This document shows, piece by piece, positions 30,814 through 38,844 of a stretch of 64,000 bases of DNA. Numbering within the stretch: position 1 is the stretch's first letter; each line of letters opens with the position of its first letter. Position numbers and translations under genes: made by a program. The notes beneath the pieces were generated by a model. That model was given only the letters and a program-made list of their open reading frames with translations, was not told where the DNA came from and did no database searches. The stretch comes from Clostridium minihomine (GTDB lineage Bacteria > Bacillota > Clostridia > Oscillospirales > Acutalibacteraceae). The stretch is from the NCBI RefSeq assembly GCF_900240385.1, contig NZ_OEQH01000002.1, positions 384,488 to 448,487 on the forward strand, read 5' to 3'.

Positions 30814-31670
30814 ACTCTATTTTAGAAATAAAAAACTTATCAAAAGAATTCCCCACTTTCTCTTTGAACAAGATTAGTTTCTCCCTTCCCGGCGGCTGCA
30901 TTATGGGCATGGTGGGGGAAACAGGGGCTGGAAAAACCACAACAATTAAGCTAATTCTAAATGAGCTGCATGCAGACAGCGGAGAAATCAAAATTTTCGG
31001 ATTGGATCTCAAAGAACATGAGCGCAAAATCAAGGAACAAATCGGTGTGGTATTTGATGACGCCTATTTCCCCTCTGAATTTAACGCCATACATGTCAAC
31101 GATATGCTCAGCCATTTTTTCGCCAATTGGGATAAAGACTTATATGAAACTTATCTGCGCGAGTTTCAACTGCCCAAAGAGCAAAAAATCAAAGAATTTT
31201 CTAAAGGCATGCGCATGAAGCTTTCCCTTGCGGCCGCACTCTCTCATCATCCCAAATTTTTAATTCTGGATGAAGCTACAGGGGGCTTGGATCCGGTCGC
31301 TCGAAACGAAATTTTGGATCTTTTATTAAACTTTGTACAGGATGAGGAACATTCGATTTTATTCTCTTCTCATCTTACCGCTGACCTGGAACGCATATCT
31401 GACTACATGACTTACATCCACAACGGCTCTATTCTATTCAGTGAATCCAAGATGGAACTGCTGGAGTCGTATGGCCTTGTGAAATGCACGCAAGAGGAAC
31501 TGGAAAAAATAAACCCGGACGAGATTCTGGGAATCCGTGAAAATTTGTTTGGATGCGAAGCTTTGGTAAAAAACCGGGCAGATATGCTCAAACAGTACCC
31601 CCATCTGGTTATTGACCCCGCTTCTATTGAAGAAATTATGATCTTCTGGGGCAGGAGGCAGAAAAAATGA
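30810..31670 (+). CDS. ABC transporter ATP-binding protein
   Basis: A 286-residue ABC ATPase of the drug/lantibiotic-export type (YtrB-like). Walker A is GETGAGKTT, the Q-loop region is IGVVFDDAYFPSEF (the usual Gln is replaced by Asp), the signature FSKGMRMKLSLA is a relaxed form of LSGGQ, Walker B is LILDEATGGLD and the switch His lies in FSSH. The C-terminal extension (about 215-286) is normal for this group. It sits between the YtrA regulator and two permeases, so it powers their transport. Confidence 0.92.
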   Translation: MNSILEIKNLSKEFPTFSLNKISFSLPGGCIMGMVGETGAGKTTTIKLILNELHADSGEIKIFGLDLKEHERKIKEQIGVVFDDAYFPSEFNAIHVNDMLSHFFANWDKDLYETYLREFQLPKEQKIKEFSKGMRMKLSLAAALSHHPKFLILDEATGGLDPVARNEILDLLLNFVQDEEHSILFSSHLTADLERISDYMTYIHNGSILFSESKMELLESYGLVKCTQEELEKINPDEILGIRENLFGCEALVKNRADMLKQYPHLVIDPASIEEIMIFWGRRQKK

Positions 31671-32299
31671 AGGGATTACTTTATAAAGATCTGATGAATT
31701 CCAAAGGCCCTCTCATCGGTACTTTCTTTTACTTTCTGGTTTTTGCTATCTTTGCAATTCCAAAACATGCCGATGGCAGAAGCCTGCCGGGCACACTATT
31801 TTCTGTTTTCTTGTTTTACAGTTCCTTAGCGTTAGCACACAACTCTTTTCAACAGGATGAGCAGAACAAGTGGAATGTTTATGCTCTTTCTCTCCCCATC
31901 GATAAAAAACTATTGATCCAAAGTAAATACCTTTTTCTGACCGCCTATTTACTGTTGGGCCATGCTTTGGCACTTGGCCTTACGGCGATTCAGCCGTCTA
32001 TCGGTTCTGAAATACTCCTGGTACAAATAATGCTCATCGCTCGAACCTTCCTGTTTCTCAGCATGTTTCTTCCTTTGATTTATCGGTTCGGTTCCCGAAA
32101 TGCAACCGTATTAATTGTATGTACTTTCTTCGCCCTGGGCTTACTAAAACTGGCAATCAATGATTCTGAAATTTTAAATTTGTTAACACAAAATCAGCAA
32201 ACCATAGTTTTTTATTGCTGGTGTGCCGGTTGTGTAATCCTCTATTGTGCATCCTATCATTTTTCTTATAAAATGCTCGAAAAAGGCGATGTGCATTAG
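31667..32299 (+). CDS. ABC-2 type permease
   Basis: A 210-residue protein with six hydrophobic segments, starting MKGLLYKDLMNSKGPLIGTF. The motif FQQDEQNKWNVYALSLPIDKKLLIQSKY, between the second and third segments, is the hallmark of the ABC-2 permease group paired with YtrA regulators. Its start overlaps the ATPase gene's stop (ATGA). It is paralogous to the following gene over its whole length. Substrate unknown; relatives act in bacitracin-type stress. Confidence 0.85.
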   Translation: MKGLLYKDLMNSKGPLIGTFFYFLVFAIFAIPKHADGRSLPGTLFSVFLFYSSLALAHNSFQQDEQNKWNVYALSLPIDKKLLIQSKYLFLTAYLLLGHALALGLTAIQPSIGSEILLVQIMLIARTFLFLSMFLPLIYRFGSRNATVLIVCTFFALGLLKLAINDSEILNLLTQNQQTIVFYCWCAGCVILYCASYHFSYKMLEKGDVH

Positions 32300-32372
32300 C
32301 ATTGCCAAATATTTCGCCGGGATTTAATCTGACCTCCCGGATTTTGAATATTTTATGTAAGGAGCGAAACAA

Positions 32373-32987
32373 ATGAAAGGGTTATTCTATAAGGATGTGA
32401 AGAACTCCCGATGGGCACTGCTCATAACAACACTTCTCCTAATTATTGACACCTTGATGTGTCCCTTCTTTATAAATTTTGTCGCTATGAATGGCTTGTT
32501 TATCACCAAATGGATCTACTGGTTTTTATTTTTATTGGTTTACACCTCATTCCAGCACGATGAGGCCAGCAAATGGAACCTTTATGCTCTTTCGTTGCCG
32601 GTAACGAAAAAAATGTTGGTACAAAGCAAATATATTCTTTTTACCCTCATCCTTTTTGTATTCAATATTTTTGCAATTTTGGTTTCCTATGGTTTCGGCA
32701 ATTTGACCTTCGATATTGCTTGGGCACACTTGATGCTCATTGCCCTGTCGATGTTGATAATCGGCCTCTTTATTCCAATGATTTATCGCCTGGGCACCCA
32801 AAAAGCTTTTCTGTTTCTGATCCTCCTGATTTTATTGGCAAATGGAGTCTGTTTTGTCTTTGAGGAAAATAGATTTTATCTGATATATAAAAATTCGATC
32901 AACGTTGTTTTCTGCCTGTTGAGCCTATTTTCCTATTACTATTCCTATCGATTCTCCTGCCAGCTTATGGAACAAAAAGACTTCTGA
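32373..32987 (+). CDS. ABC-2 type permease, paralogue
   Basis: A 204-residue six-helix protein clearly paralogous to its neighbour: MKGLFYKDVKNSRWALLIT, FQHDEASKWNLYALSLPVTKKMLVQSKY and PMIYRLGTQKA align with the equivalents of the first permease. The two probably form a heterodimeric channel for the single ATPase. It lies 73 bp downstream, with AAGGAGCG as ribosome-binding site, and is followed after about 160 bp by a terminator. Confidence 0.85.
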   Translation: MKGLFYKDVKNSRWALLITTLLLIIDTLMCPFFINFVAMNGLFITKWIYWFLFLLVYTSFQHDEASKWNLYALSLPVTKKMLVQSKYILFTLILFVFNIFAILVSYGFGNLTFDIAWAHLMLIALSMLIIGLFIPMIYRLGTQKAFLFLILLILLANGVCFVFEENRFYLIYKNSINVVFCLLSLFSYYYSYRFSCQLMEQKDF

Positions 32988-33145
32988 CGAATGCCTAACT
33001 GCTACCCCTTTACTCAATGGTATTGCTGCGCCTTTCATCTTGCGTTTGTTGTTCCATGTTTCAAAATATCCAAAAAAATAATGCAAATCCAAAAGAAAAG
33101 GCAGCAAAAAAACACCCTCTTTTTCAACATATACAATAAAAAAAC

Positions 33146-33185
33146 CCAAGAAGGTCAACCCTTAATTGAGGGCTGACCTTCTTGG
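33146..33185 (+). terminator. Terminator after the ABC-2 operon
   Basis: CCAAGAAGGTCA, CCCT pairs with AGGG, TGACCTTCTTGG around TAATTG, preceded by an A-run and followed by ATTTTCG. The stem is long and near perfect. The flanking A and T tracts suggest function in either direction. Confidence 0.75.
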
Positions 33186-33352
33186 ATTTTCGCTCTGCGC
33201 TGAATGCATTTTTATCTAAAAAACTCATAGTTCAGAAAACCTTTCGATTGCTATTTTTCTTCGACATTTCTCTACCGCTTTCAAAACAGTTCATGAAAAA
33301 CAAACAAAAGGCGGTCAAGTCATTTCCTAGAACCAGCCATAAGAAAAAACTA

Positions 33353-33369
33353 TATAGTTAAAATCTATG
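33353..33369 (+). promoter_or_regulatory. Possible methionine-regulator box upstream of metE
   Basis: TATAGTTAAAATCTATG has dyad symmetry (ATAG...CTAT) and resembles the LysR-type MtaR/MetR box (TATAGTT-N3-AACTATA) upstream of met genes in some Firmicutes. It lies 83 bp before metE, ahead of a weak TTACCA/TAGAAT promoter. The 265-bp leader has no S-box (SAM riboswitch) or T-box that I recognise. Confidence 0.35.
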
Positions 33370-33451
33370 GCACAGCATAAAAAATACGAATTACCATATA
33401 ACTCTCATTGCATGATAGAATAACTCAACCGATAACGAAAGGAAGATTATC

Positions 33452-35728
33452 ATGCAGGTATCCGTTGTCAATTACCCCAGAGTGGGTGCGTTAAGGGAAT
33501 TAAAATTTGCCACTGAAGCCTATTTTAAAGGCAATTCGTCAAAAGAAGAGCTGCAGGAGATCGCCGCTCAGCTCAAAGAATCGCACTGGAACATGCAAGA
33601 CAAAAATCAAATTGATTTTATCTCATCGAATGATTTCTCTTTTTACGATACGATGTTAGATACTGCCGTTTTGCTCAACGCGGTTCCCAAACGCTATCAG
33701 CAATTAAATCTGGATCCTTTAGACGAGTATTTTGCCATGGCAAGAGGATACCAAGGCAAAAACGGCGATGTCAAAGCGCTGGCAATGAAAAAATGGTTTA
33801 ATACCAATTATCATTATATGGTGCCTGAAATTGAGGACGACGCTGCAATTTCTCTGGTGGGAACCAAGCCATTTGATGAGTTCGCCGAAGCAAAAAAACT
33901 TGGAATAACAACAAAGCCTTCCATAATCGGGGCATTTACCTTTTTGAAGCTTGCCAAACGAACCGGACAAAAAACAAGTGAAGATTTTCTGCCGGATCTA
34001 ATTCAGGCGTATGCCGATCTGTTAAAGAAATGGAACGAATTGGGCGCAGAATGGGTTCAATTGGAAGAACCGGCCCTTGTTATGGATTTGTCCTTAAAAG
34101 ACATTCGTCTGTTTCATCAGCTGTATCGTGGAATTCTGCCTTTTAAAGGCAACGTAAAAATCCTTCTGCAAACATATTTTGGGGATATCCGAGACTGCTA
34201 TGACAATGTAATTACAATGCCTTTTGATGGAATTGGATTAGATTTTGTTGAAGGCAGCAAATCACTGGAACTGGTGAAGCATTTTGGATTCCCCGCAGAT
34301 AAAACGCTTTTTGCAGGAGTAATTAACGGAAAAAACATCTGGCGCAACCGCTATTCCAACACAGTAGCTCTTATGAAAGAATTAAGGCGGCATTGTCAGT
34401 CCATTGTTTTAAATACCTCCTGCTCACTTCTTCACGTTCCCTATACTCTAAGGAATGAAAGCAAGCTGACAGAAGATTACAAAAAACACTTTGCTTTTGC
34501 AGAAGAAAAGCTTTCAGAACTGTCGGAGCTAAAACGTATTTTATCCCGCAGTGCGCCAACATCAGCCGAAGAATATATTCAAAACGAAAAGGCATTCCGT
34601 CAAACCAGAAACAGCGAAAACTCAGCTGTTCAGTCTTCCGTTTCCGCTCTTTCTGAAAAAGATTTTATTCGTTCTCCCGCTTTCTCTGAACGTGAAAAAA
34701 TACAAAAGGCCACATTCCGCCTGCCCTTTCTCCCAACCACCACAATCGGTTCCTTCCCGCAAACGGCAGAAGTAAAGACAAACCGTTCCCAATATAAAAG
34801 CGGTAAAATTTCATTGGAACAGTACACGGCTTTTAATCAGAAAAAAATTGCGGAATGCATTGCTTTGCAAGAAAAAATCGGTTTGGATGTACTGGTTCAC
34901 GGTGAATTTGAACGCAATGATATGGTGGAGTATTTCGGCGAAAATCTAAGCGGATGTATCTTTACCGAAAAAGCATGGGTGCAGTCTTACGGAACCCGAT
35001 GCGTAAAACCACCTGTGATCTGGGGGGATATTTCCCGCACCCGGCCAATGACAGTGGACTATGCTGTGTATGCGCAGTCCCTGACCCAAAAACCGGTCAA
35101 AGGAATGTTAACCGGGCCCGTTACCATTTTAAACTGGTCATTTCCCCGCGAAGATCTTTCACTCAAAGAATCTGCTTTCCAAATTGCTTTGGCAATTCGG
35201 GAAGAGGTTCTGGAGCTGGAGGCAAACGGAATTAAAATAATCCAGATTGACGAGGCTGCCCTTCGGGAAAAACTGCCTTTGCGAAAAAGCGACTGGCACC
35301 AAGGGTATCTGGACTGGGCCATCCCCGCTTTTCGTCTGGTTCACAGCGGCGTAAAACCCGAAACGCAAATTCACACCCATATGTGTTACAGTGAATTTGC
35401 AGACATCATCAAAGAGATCGACAATATGGATGCGGACGTCATCACCTTTGAAGCATCGCGATCTGACTTAACCATTATCGACACGCTGAAAGAATCTGAA
35501 TTTCAAACAGAAGTCGGGCCCGGGGTGTACGATATTCATTCCCCGCGCGTACCTGACATTCTTGAAATGAAAGAAACCATATTAAAAATGCTGGAAAAAA
35601 TCCCGGCAGAAAAACTATGGGTAAACCCCGACTGCGGCCTGAAAACCAGAGGAAATTCTGAAACAATTGCCAGCCTGACCAATCTGACTGCCGCTGTAAA
35701 AGAGATTAGAGAGAGTTTATTGCTATGA
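33452..35728 (+). CDS. metE: Cobalamin-independent methionine synthase
   Basis: A 758-residue 5-methyltetrahydropteroyltriglutamate-homocysteine methyltransferase of full length. The N-terminal barrel starts with NYPRVGALRELKFATEAYF; the C-terminal catalytic barrel begins at LPTTTIGSFPQT and has the metal site IHTHMCYSEF (His, Cys), an active-site region FEASRSDLTII, and the zinc Cys in VNPDCGLKTR. It makes methionine using methyl-THF, which metF, overlapping its 3' end by 4 bp (ATGA), supplies. A GAAAGGAAG site precedes the ATG. Because no B12-dependent MetH is visible, it may be the main enzyme, but that cannot be known from the window. Confidence 0.97.
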   Translation: MQVSVVNYPRVGALRELKFATEAYFKGNSSKEELQEIAAQLKESHWNMQDKNQIDFISSNDFSFYDTMLDTAVLLNAVPKRYQQLNLDPLDEYFAMARGYQGKNGDVKALAMKKWFNTNYHYMVPEIEDDAAISLVGTKPFDEFAEAKKLGITTKPSIIGAFTFLKLAKRTGQKTSEDFLPDLIQAYADLLKKWNELGAEWVQLEEPALVMDLSLKDIRLFHQLYRGILPFKGNVKILLQTYFGDIRDCYDNVITMPFDGIGLDFVEGSKSLELVKHFGFPADKTLFAGVINGKNIWRNRYSNTVALMKELRRHCQSIVLNTSCSLLHVPYTLRNESKLTEDYKKHFAFAEEKLSELSELKRILSRSAPTSAEEYIQNEKAFRQTRNSENSAVQSSVSALSEKDFIRSPAFSEREKIQKATFRLPFLPTTTIGSFPQTAEVKTNRSQYKSGKISLEQYTAFNQKKIAECIALQEKIGLDVLVHGEFERNDMVEYFGENLSGCIFTEKAWVQSYGTRCVKPPVIWGDISRTRPMTVDYAVYAQSLTQKPVKGMLTGPVTILNWSFPREDLSLKESAFQIALAIREEVLELEANGIKIIQIDEAALREKLPLRKSDWHQGYLDWAIPAFRLVHSGVKPETQIHTHMCYSEFADIIKEIDNMDADVITFEASRSDLTIIDTLKESEFQTEVGPGVYDIHSPRVPDILEMKETILKMLEKIPAEKLWVNPDCGLKTRGNSETIASLTNLTAAVKEIRESLLL

Positions 35729-36588
35729 AAACATCAGAATTGTTTAAAAGGAAGCGAGTGCTGTCCTTTGAAATATTCCCGCCAAAACGCACCGATCCGA
35801 TTGACACGATTTATGATACGGTAGAAAAGCTAAAAGATCTTTCTCCCGATTTTATCAGTGTAACCTATGGTGCCGGAGGAAACGAAAGCAATCGAAATAC
35901 GTTTGAAATAGCGTCTGCGGTGAAAAATCGCTATGGCGTTGAAAGCGTTGCCCACCTTCCCTGCATCAACCTGACAAAAGAAGCTGTCCTTGACATGCTG
36001 GATAATCTAAAAAAAGCGGGAATTGAAAATATGCTGGCTCTGCGTGGGGATATCAATCCCGATTTTACCCCTAAAAATGATTTTAAACACGCCAGCGATT
36101 TAATTTCCTTTATCAAAGAGCACAGCGATTTTAACATCATTGGGGCTTGCTATCCCGAAAGACATATCGAATGCGGATCTGTCATTGAGGATATCCGCAA
36201 CCTAAAAACCAAAGTGGATGCAGGAACCGATCATTTAATCACCCAACTGTTCTTTGACAACTCCTATTTCTATTCCTTTCAAGAACGAGCCGCCATTGCA
36301 GGAATCAACGTTCCGATTCAAGCTGGAATTATGCCTGTGGTTAATAAAAAACAAATTGAAAGAATGGTTAGCTTATGCGGTGTCGATCTTCCAAAAAAGT
36401 TTTTGTCCATTATGAATCGATATGAAAACAATCCAGAAGCAATGCGCGATGCCGGAATCGCTTATGCGGTGGATCAGATGGTGGATTTAATTGCACAAGG
36501 GGTGGACGGAATTCACCTGTACACCATGAATAACCCCTACATTGCATTCCGCATTTACGAAGCCATAAATGTTTTGCTGGCGGCTTGA
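35725..36588 (+). CDS. metF: 5,10-methylenetetrahydrofolate reductase
   Basis: A 287-residue FAD enzyme reducing methylene-THF to methyl-THF. The family signature SFEIFPPKR near the start, followed by DFISVTYGAGG, HLPCINLTK, LALRGDINP, ACYPERH, DHLITQLFFDN, PIQAGIMPVVN and GIHLYTMNNP are in the usual order and place. It overlaps metE, so translation is coupled and the pair delivers and uses the methyl group together. The length is a little below the E. coli enzyme. Confidence 0.96.
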   Translation: MKTSELFKRKRVLSFEIFPPKRTDPIDTIYDTVEKLKDLSPDFISVTYGAGGNESNRNTFEIASAVKNRYGVESVAHLPCINLTKEAVLDMLDNLKKAGIENMLALRGDINPDFTPKNDFKHASDLISFIKEHSDFNIIGACYPERHIECGSVIEDIRNLKTKVDAGTDHLITQLFFDNSYFYSFQERAAIAGINVPIQAGIMPVVNKKQIERMVSLCGVDLPKKFLSIMNRYENNPEAMRDAGIAYAVDQMVDLIAQGVDGIHLYTMNNPYIAFRIYEAINVLLAA

Positions 36589-36652
36589 CAAATTCTTTCT
36601 TACTCAAAAGGAAAACATTTTTTCTATTTCAAACGAAAACAGATCTGTATAC

Positions 36653-36695
36653 AAAAAAAGAGGCGCTGTCCCGGCTGGGATGGCTGCCTCTTTTT
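36653..36695 (+). terminator. Terminator of metE-metF
   Basis: AAAAAAAGAGGC pairs with GCCTCTTTTT, and inside the loop TCCC can pair with GGGA. It ends in five T, 65 bp past the metF stop. It also lies downstream of the convergent htrA gene. Confidence 0.75.
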
Positions 36696-36817
36696 GTAAT
36701 AAATGAAAAATCTCTCTGTTTTTAAACTCACCGGTTGTCGAAAATCGCAAAACAACATAACAAAATGTAGTAAAAAGCAGGATAATACCAACAGTAAATA
36801 AATTTACAACGATTCTA

Positions 36818-38821
36818 CTATTCTTGTATTGTTTTTTGGGTTTCTCCGGTATCGGCCAAAAGCTTCACGCTGACTTCAAAGGTTTCCCCTTGCTTGCCCA
36901 GTGAACCCGGACGATAAATCGTTACCTTTAAAGAATCCCCCGCTTTGTGAAGCCCCAATTTCTGATATAATTCTGCCATAGTGGAAATTTGAACCCCTTC
37001 CACTTTGGTAATAATATCGTTGGCTCTTACCTTCGTTCCCTGAAAAGAACTGTCCTCATCCACACGAACGATAATCACCCCGCGTGGCCATCCCTGCACC
37101 TGTGCCTGTAAGTCAGACACCTGATTGGCACCAATGCCCAAGCGTGCCCGGCCGGAAACATATCCGCGCAAAATAAGATCATCCACAATGTTCTTGGCTT
37201 TGGTAATGGGAATGGAAAACCCCATGCCCTCATATCCTTCTGCCACCAGTTTAGAAGTATTGACACCAATCACCTGACCGTGCATATTCAGCAAAGCGCC
37301 ACCGGAAGCACCGGGGCTGATAGCGGTATCCGTCTGAATATATGTCATGTTTCCTGCGTCGCTGTAACCCACCGAACGGTTCAGTCCAGAAACGACTCCC
37401 CGGGTCAAAGAACTGGCAAACGTCATGCCGCCGGGGTTCCCAATGGCCAGCACCCAATCGCCCACTGCAATGGCATTGGAATCACCAAAAACAGCAACCG
37501 GCAAACCGGATGCGTCAATTTTCAGAACTGCCAAATCGGTAGTTTTATCAAACCCAACCACAACGGCGTTATACTTCTTGTTATCGTGCAGAATAACATG
37601 CACCTGAAGATTATTCTTCGTATCATTGATCACATGAGAATTGGTAATAATATAGCCATCCGTGCGGCAAATAATCCCGGAGCCGGAGTTCTGCCCTTGC
37701 TCTGTCAGGCACACCACTCCTACTATAGAAGGGGAAACTTGATTATAAATCTCTCGGGCGCTGTGCTCCATCTCAGTGGGCAACGGCGTAATTACAACAC
37801 CGGTAAACTTGGGATCCACCGCGGCTCCGGACGGAGCTTTCACCGCATCATCTGCCGCGTCAATCGGCGGCACACTGGATTCAGGAGAAGGCTCATAAGG
37901 ACCCTCATCCGGCCCCGGTTCCGAAACAGATGGGGTTTCCGGTGCAGGGGCCAAGGCGGAATAAACACCAAAAGAAAAGAAACCCAGCACAAAAACCGCT
38001 CCCAGAACCGCCAAAGAACCCACAAACAGACGATATCCCCGATTCTTCGGCGGCCTCGGGGAAAAATCCGGCTGCGGCGGCTCAGAATAAGGAGCCTGAC
38101 CGTAAGGCGCATAAATTCGCTGCGGCGGCACCCCAAAAGGCTGCCTTCTCTGGGAATCCGATGGATATCCATAGGGCGGGGTTGGTGACGGATGCGCAGG
38201 CGGGGTCTGATTTTGCTCCTGCGTTTCTGGAATTTCAGATGGCTGTTCCAAAGGAATCGACTGGGGTTCCTTTGGATGTTCCGGTACGGATGAGTCCGGT
38301 TGTTCCGGCGCAGAAAGTCTCACAGACTGTTCAAAAGGAGTAGCCTGCCGTTCCGGCTCCACCTGATGAACCGGCTCCGGGTGAACCAGTGTTTCTGCTT
38401 TTTCTGGCACAAAAGAGCTTGCAGACTCTTCAAAAGGAACCGCCTGCCGTTCCGGCTCTGCCTGATGAACAGGTTCTGCAGAAACCAGCGGAGTTTCCTC
38501 TGTTTTCGGCGAAAAAGAGCTTGCAGACTGTTCAAAAGGGGCAGCCTGCCGTTCCGGCTCCACCTGATGAATCGGCTTCTCTTCTTTTTCCTCAAAAGAA
38601 AAACTAGATGGGTTCTGCCGCACAGAAGATTCCTCCGTATTCTTCGGCGATTCTTCTTGCCGCCAAAAGGTATGTTGTTCTTCTGCTTTGGGTGAGTTTT
38701 CCTCTTTCAGGGAACGTCCCACACTCTCTAAAAAATCCCGGGGAAAAGAAGAATCCTCCTCCGGTTCCACACCCGAATGTTCCTCTTTTGAATCAGGTCT
38801 TTTCCATTCAAAATCACTCAT
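36818..38821 (-). CDS. HtrA/DegP-type membrane serine protease with long disordered N-terminus
   Basis: A 667-residue protein. Residues 1-263 are cytoplasmic and disordered, rich in Glu, Pro and Gln; three 33-34-residue repeats start at 85, 119 and 152 (HQVEPERQAAPFEQS and variants). A transmembrane segment covers about 267-292. The protease domain has its triad in ITNSHV (His396), TTDLAVLKI (Asp429) and SPGASGG (Ser506); a PDZ domain (GVIIVRVDEDSSFQGTKVRANDIITKVEG) ends the protein. It degrades misfolded envelope proteins. It follows a histidine kinase and response regulator in one operon, like CssRS-HtrA. The start ATG 38821 has GGAGGG; the frame to 38959 is not supported. Confidence 0.9.
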   Translation of the reverse strand: MSDFEWKRPDSKEEHSGVEPEEDSSFPRDFLESVGRSLKEENSPKAEEQHTFWRQEESPKNTEESSVRQNPSSFSFEEKEEKPIHQVEPERQAAPFEQSASSFSPKTEETPLVSAEPVHQAEPERQAVPFEESASSFVPEKAETLVHPEPVHQVEPERQATPFEQSVRLSAPEQPDSSVPEHPKEPQSIPLEQPSEIPETQEQNQTPPAHPSPTPPYGYPSDSQRRQPFGVPPQRIYAPYGQAPYSEPPQPDFSPRPPKNRGYRLFVGSLAVLGAVFVLGFFSFGVYSALAPAPETPSVSEPGPDEGPYEPSPESSVPPIDAADDAVKAPSGAAVDPKFTGVVITPLPTEMEHSAREIYNQVSPSIVGVVCLTEQGQNSGSGIICRTDGYIITNSHVINDTKNNLQVHVILHDNKKYNAVVVGFDKTTDLAVLKIDASGLPVAVFGDSNAIAVGDWVLAIGNPGGMTFASSLTRGVVSGLNRSVGYSDAGNMTYIQTDTAISPGASGGALLNMHGQVIGVNTSKLVAEGYEGMGFSIPITKAKNIVDDLILRGYVSGRARLGIGANQVSDLQAQVQGWPRGVIIVRVDEDSSFQGTKVRANDIITKVEGVQISTMAELYQKLGLHKAGDSLKVTIYRPGSLGKQGETFEVSVKLLADTGETQKTIQE
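38323..38590 (-). repeat. Intragenic tandem-like repeats in the htrA 5' region
   Basis: Three near-identical blocks of about 47 nt start near 38323, 38422 and 38524 (plus-strand CAGACT, then TTCAAAAGG, then CCTGCCGTTCCGGCTC). The period is 99-102 nt, in frame, and produces the HQxEPERQAxPFE repeats. Variation in number by slippage or recombination is likely. Confidence 0.85.
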
Positions 38822-38844
38822 GCTCACAAGCCCTCCAGAAAAAA

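Noticed and set aside
38323-38590. Regularly spaced repeats as a CRISPR array
   Set aside because: The period is about 100 nt, only three units exist, they are in frame inside htrA and encode conserved peptide repeats; no cas gene is near.
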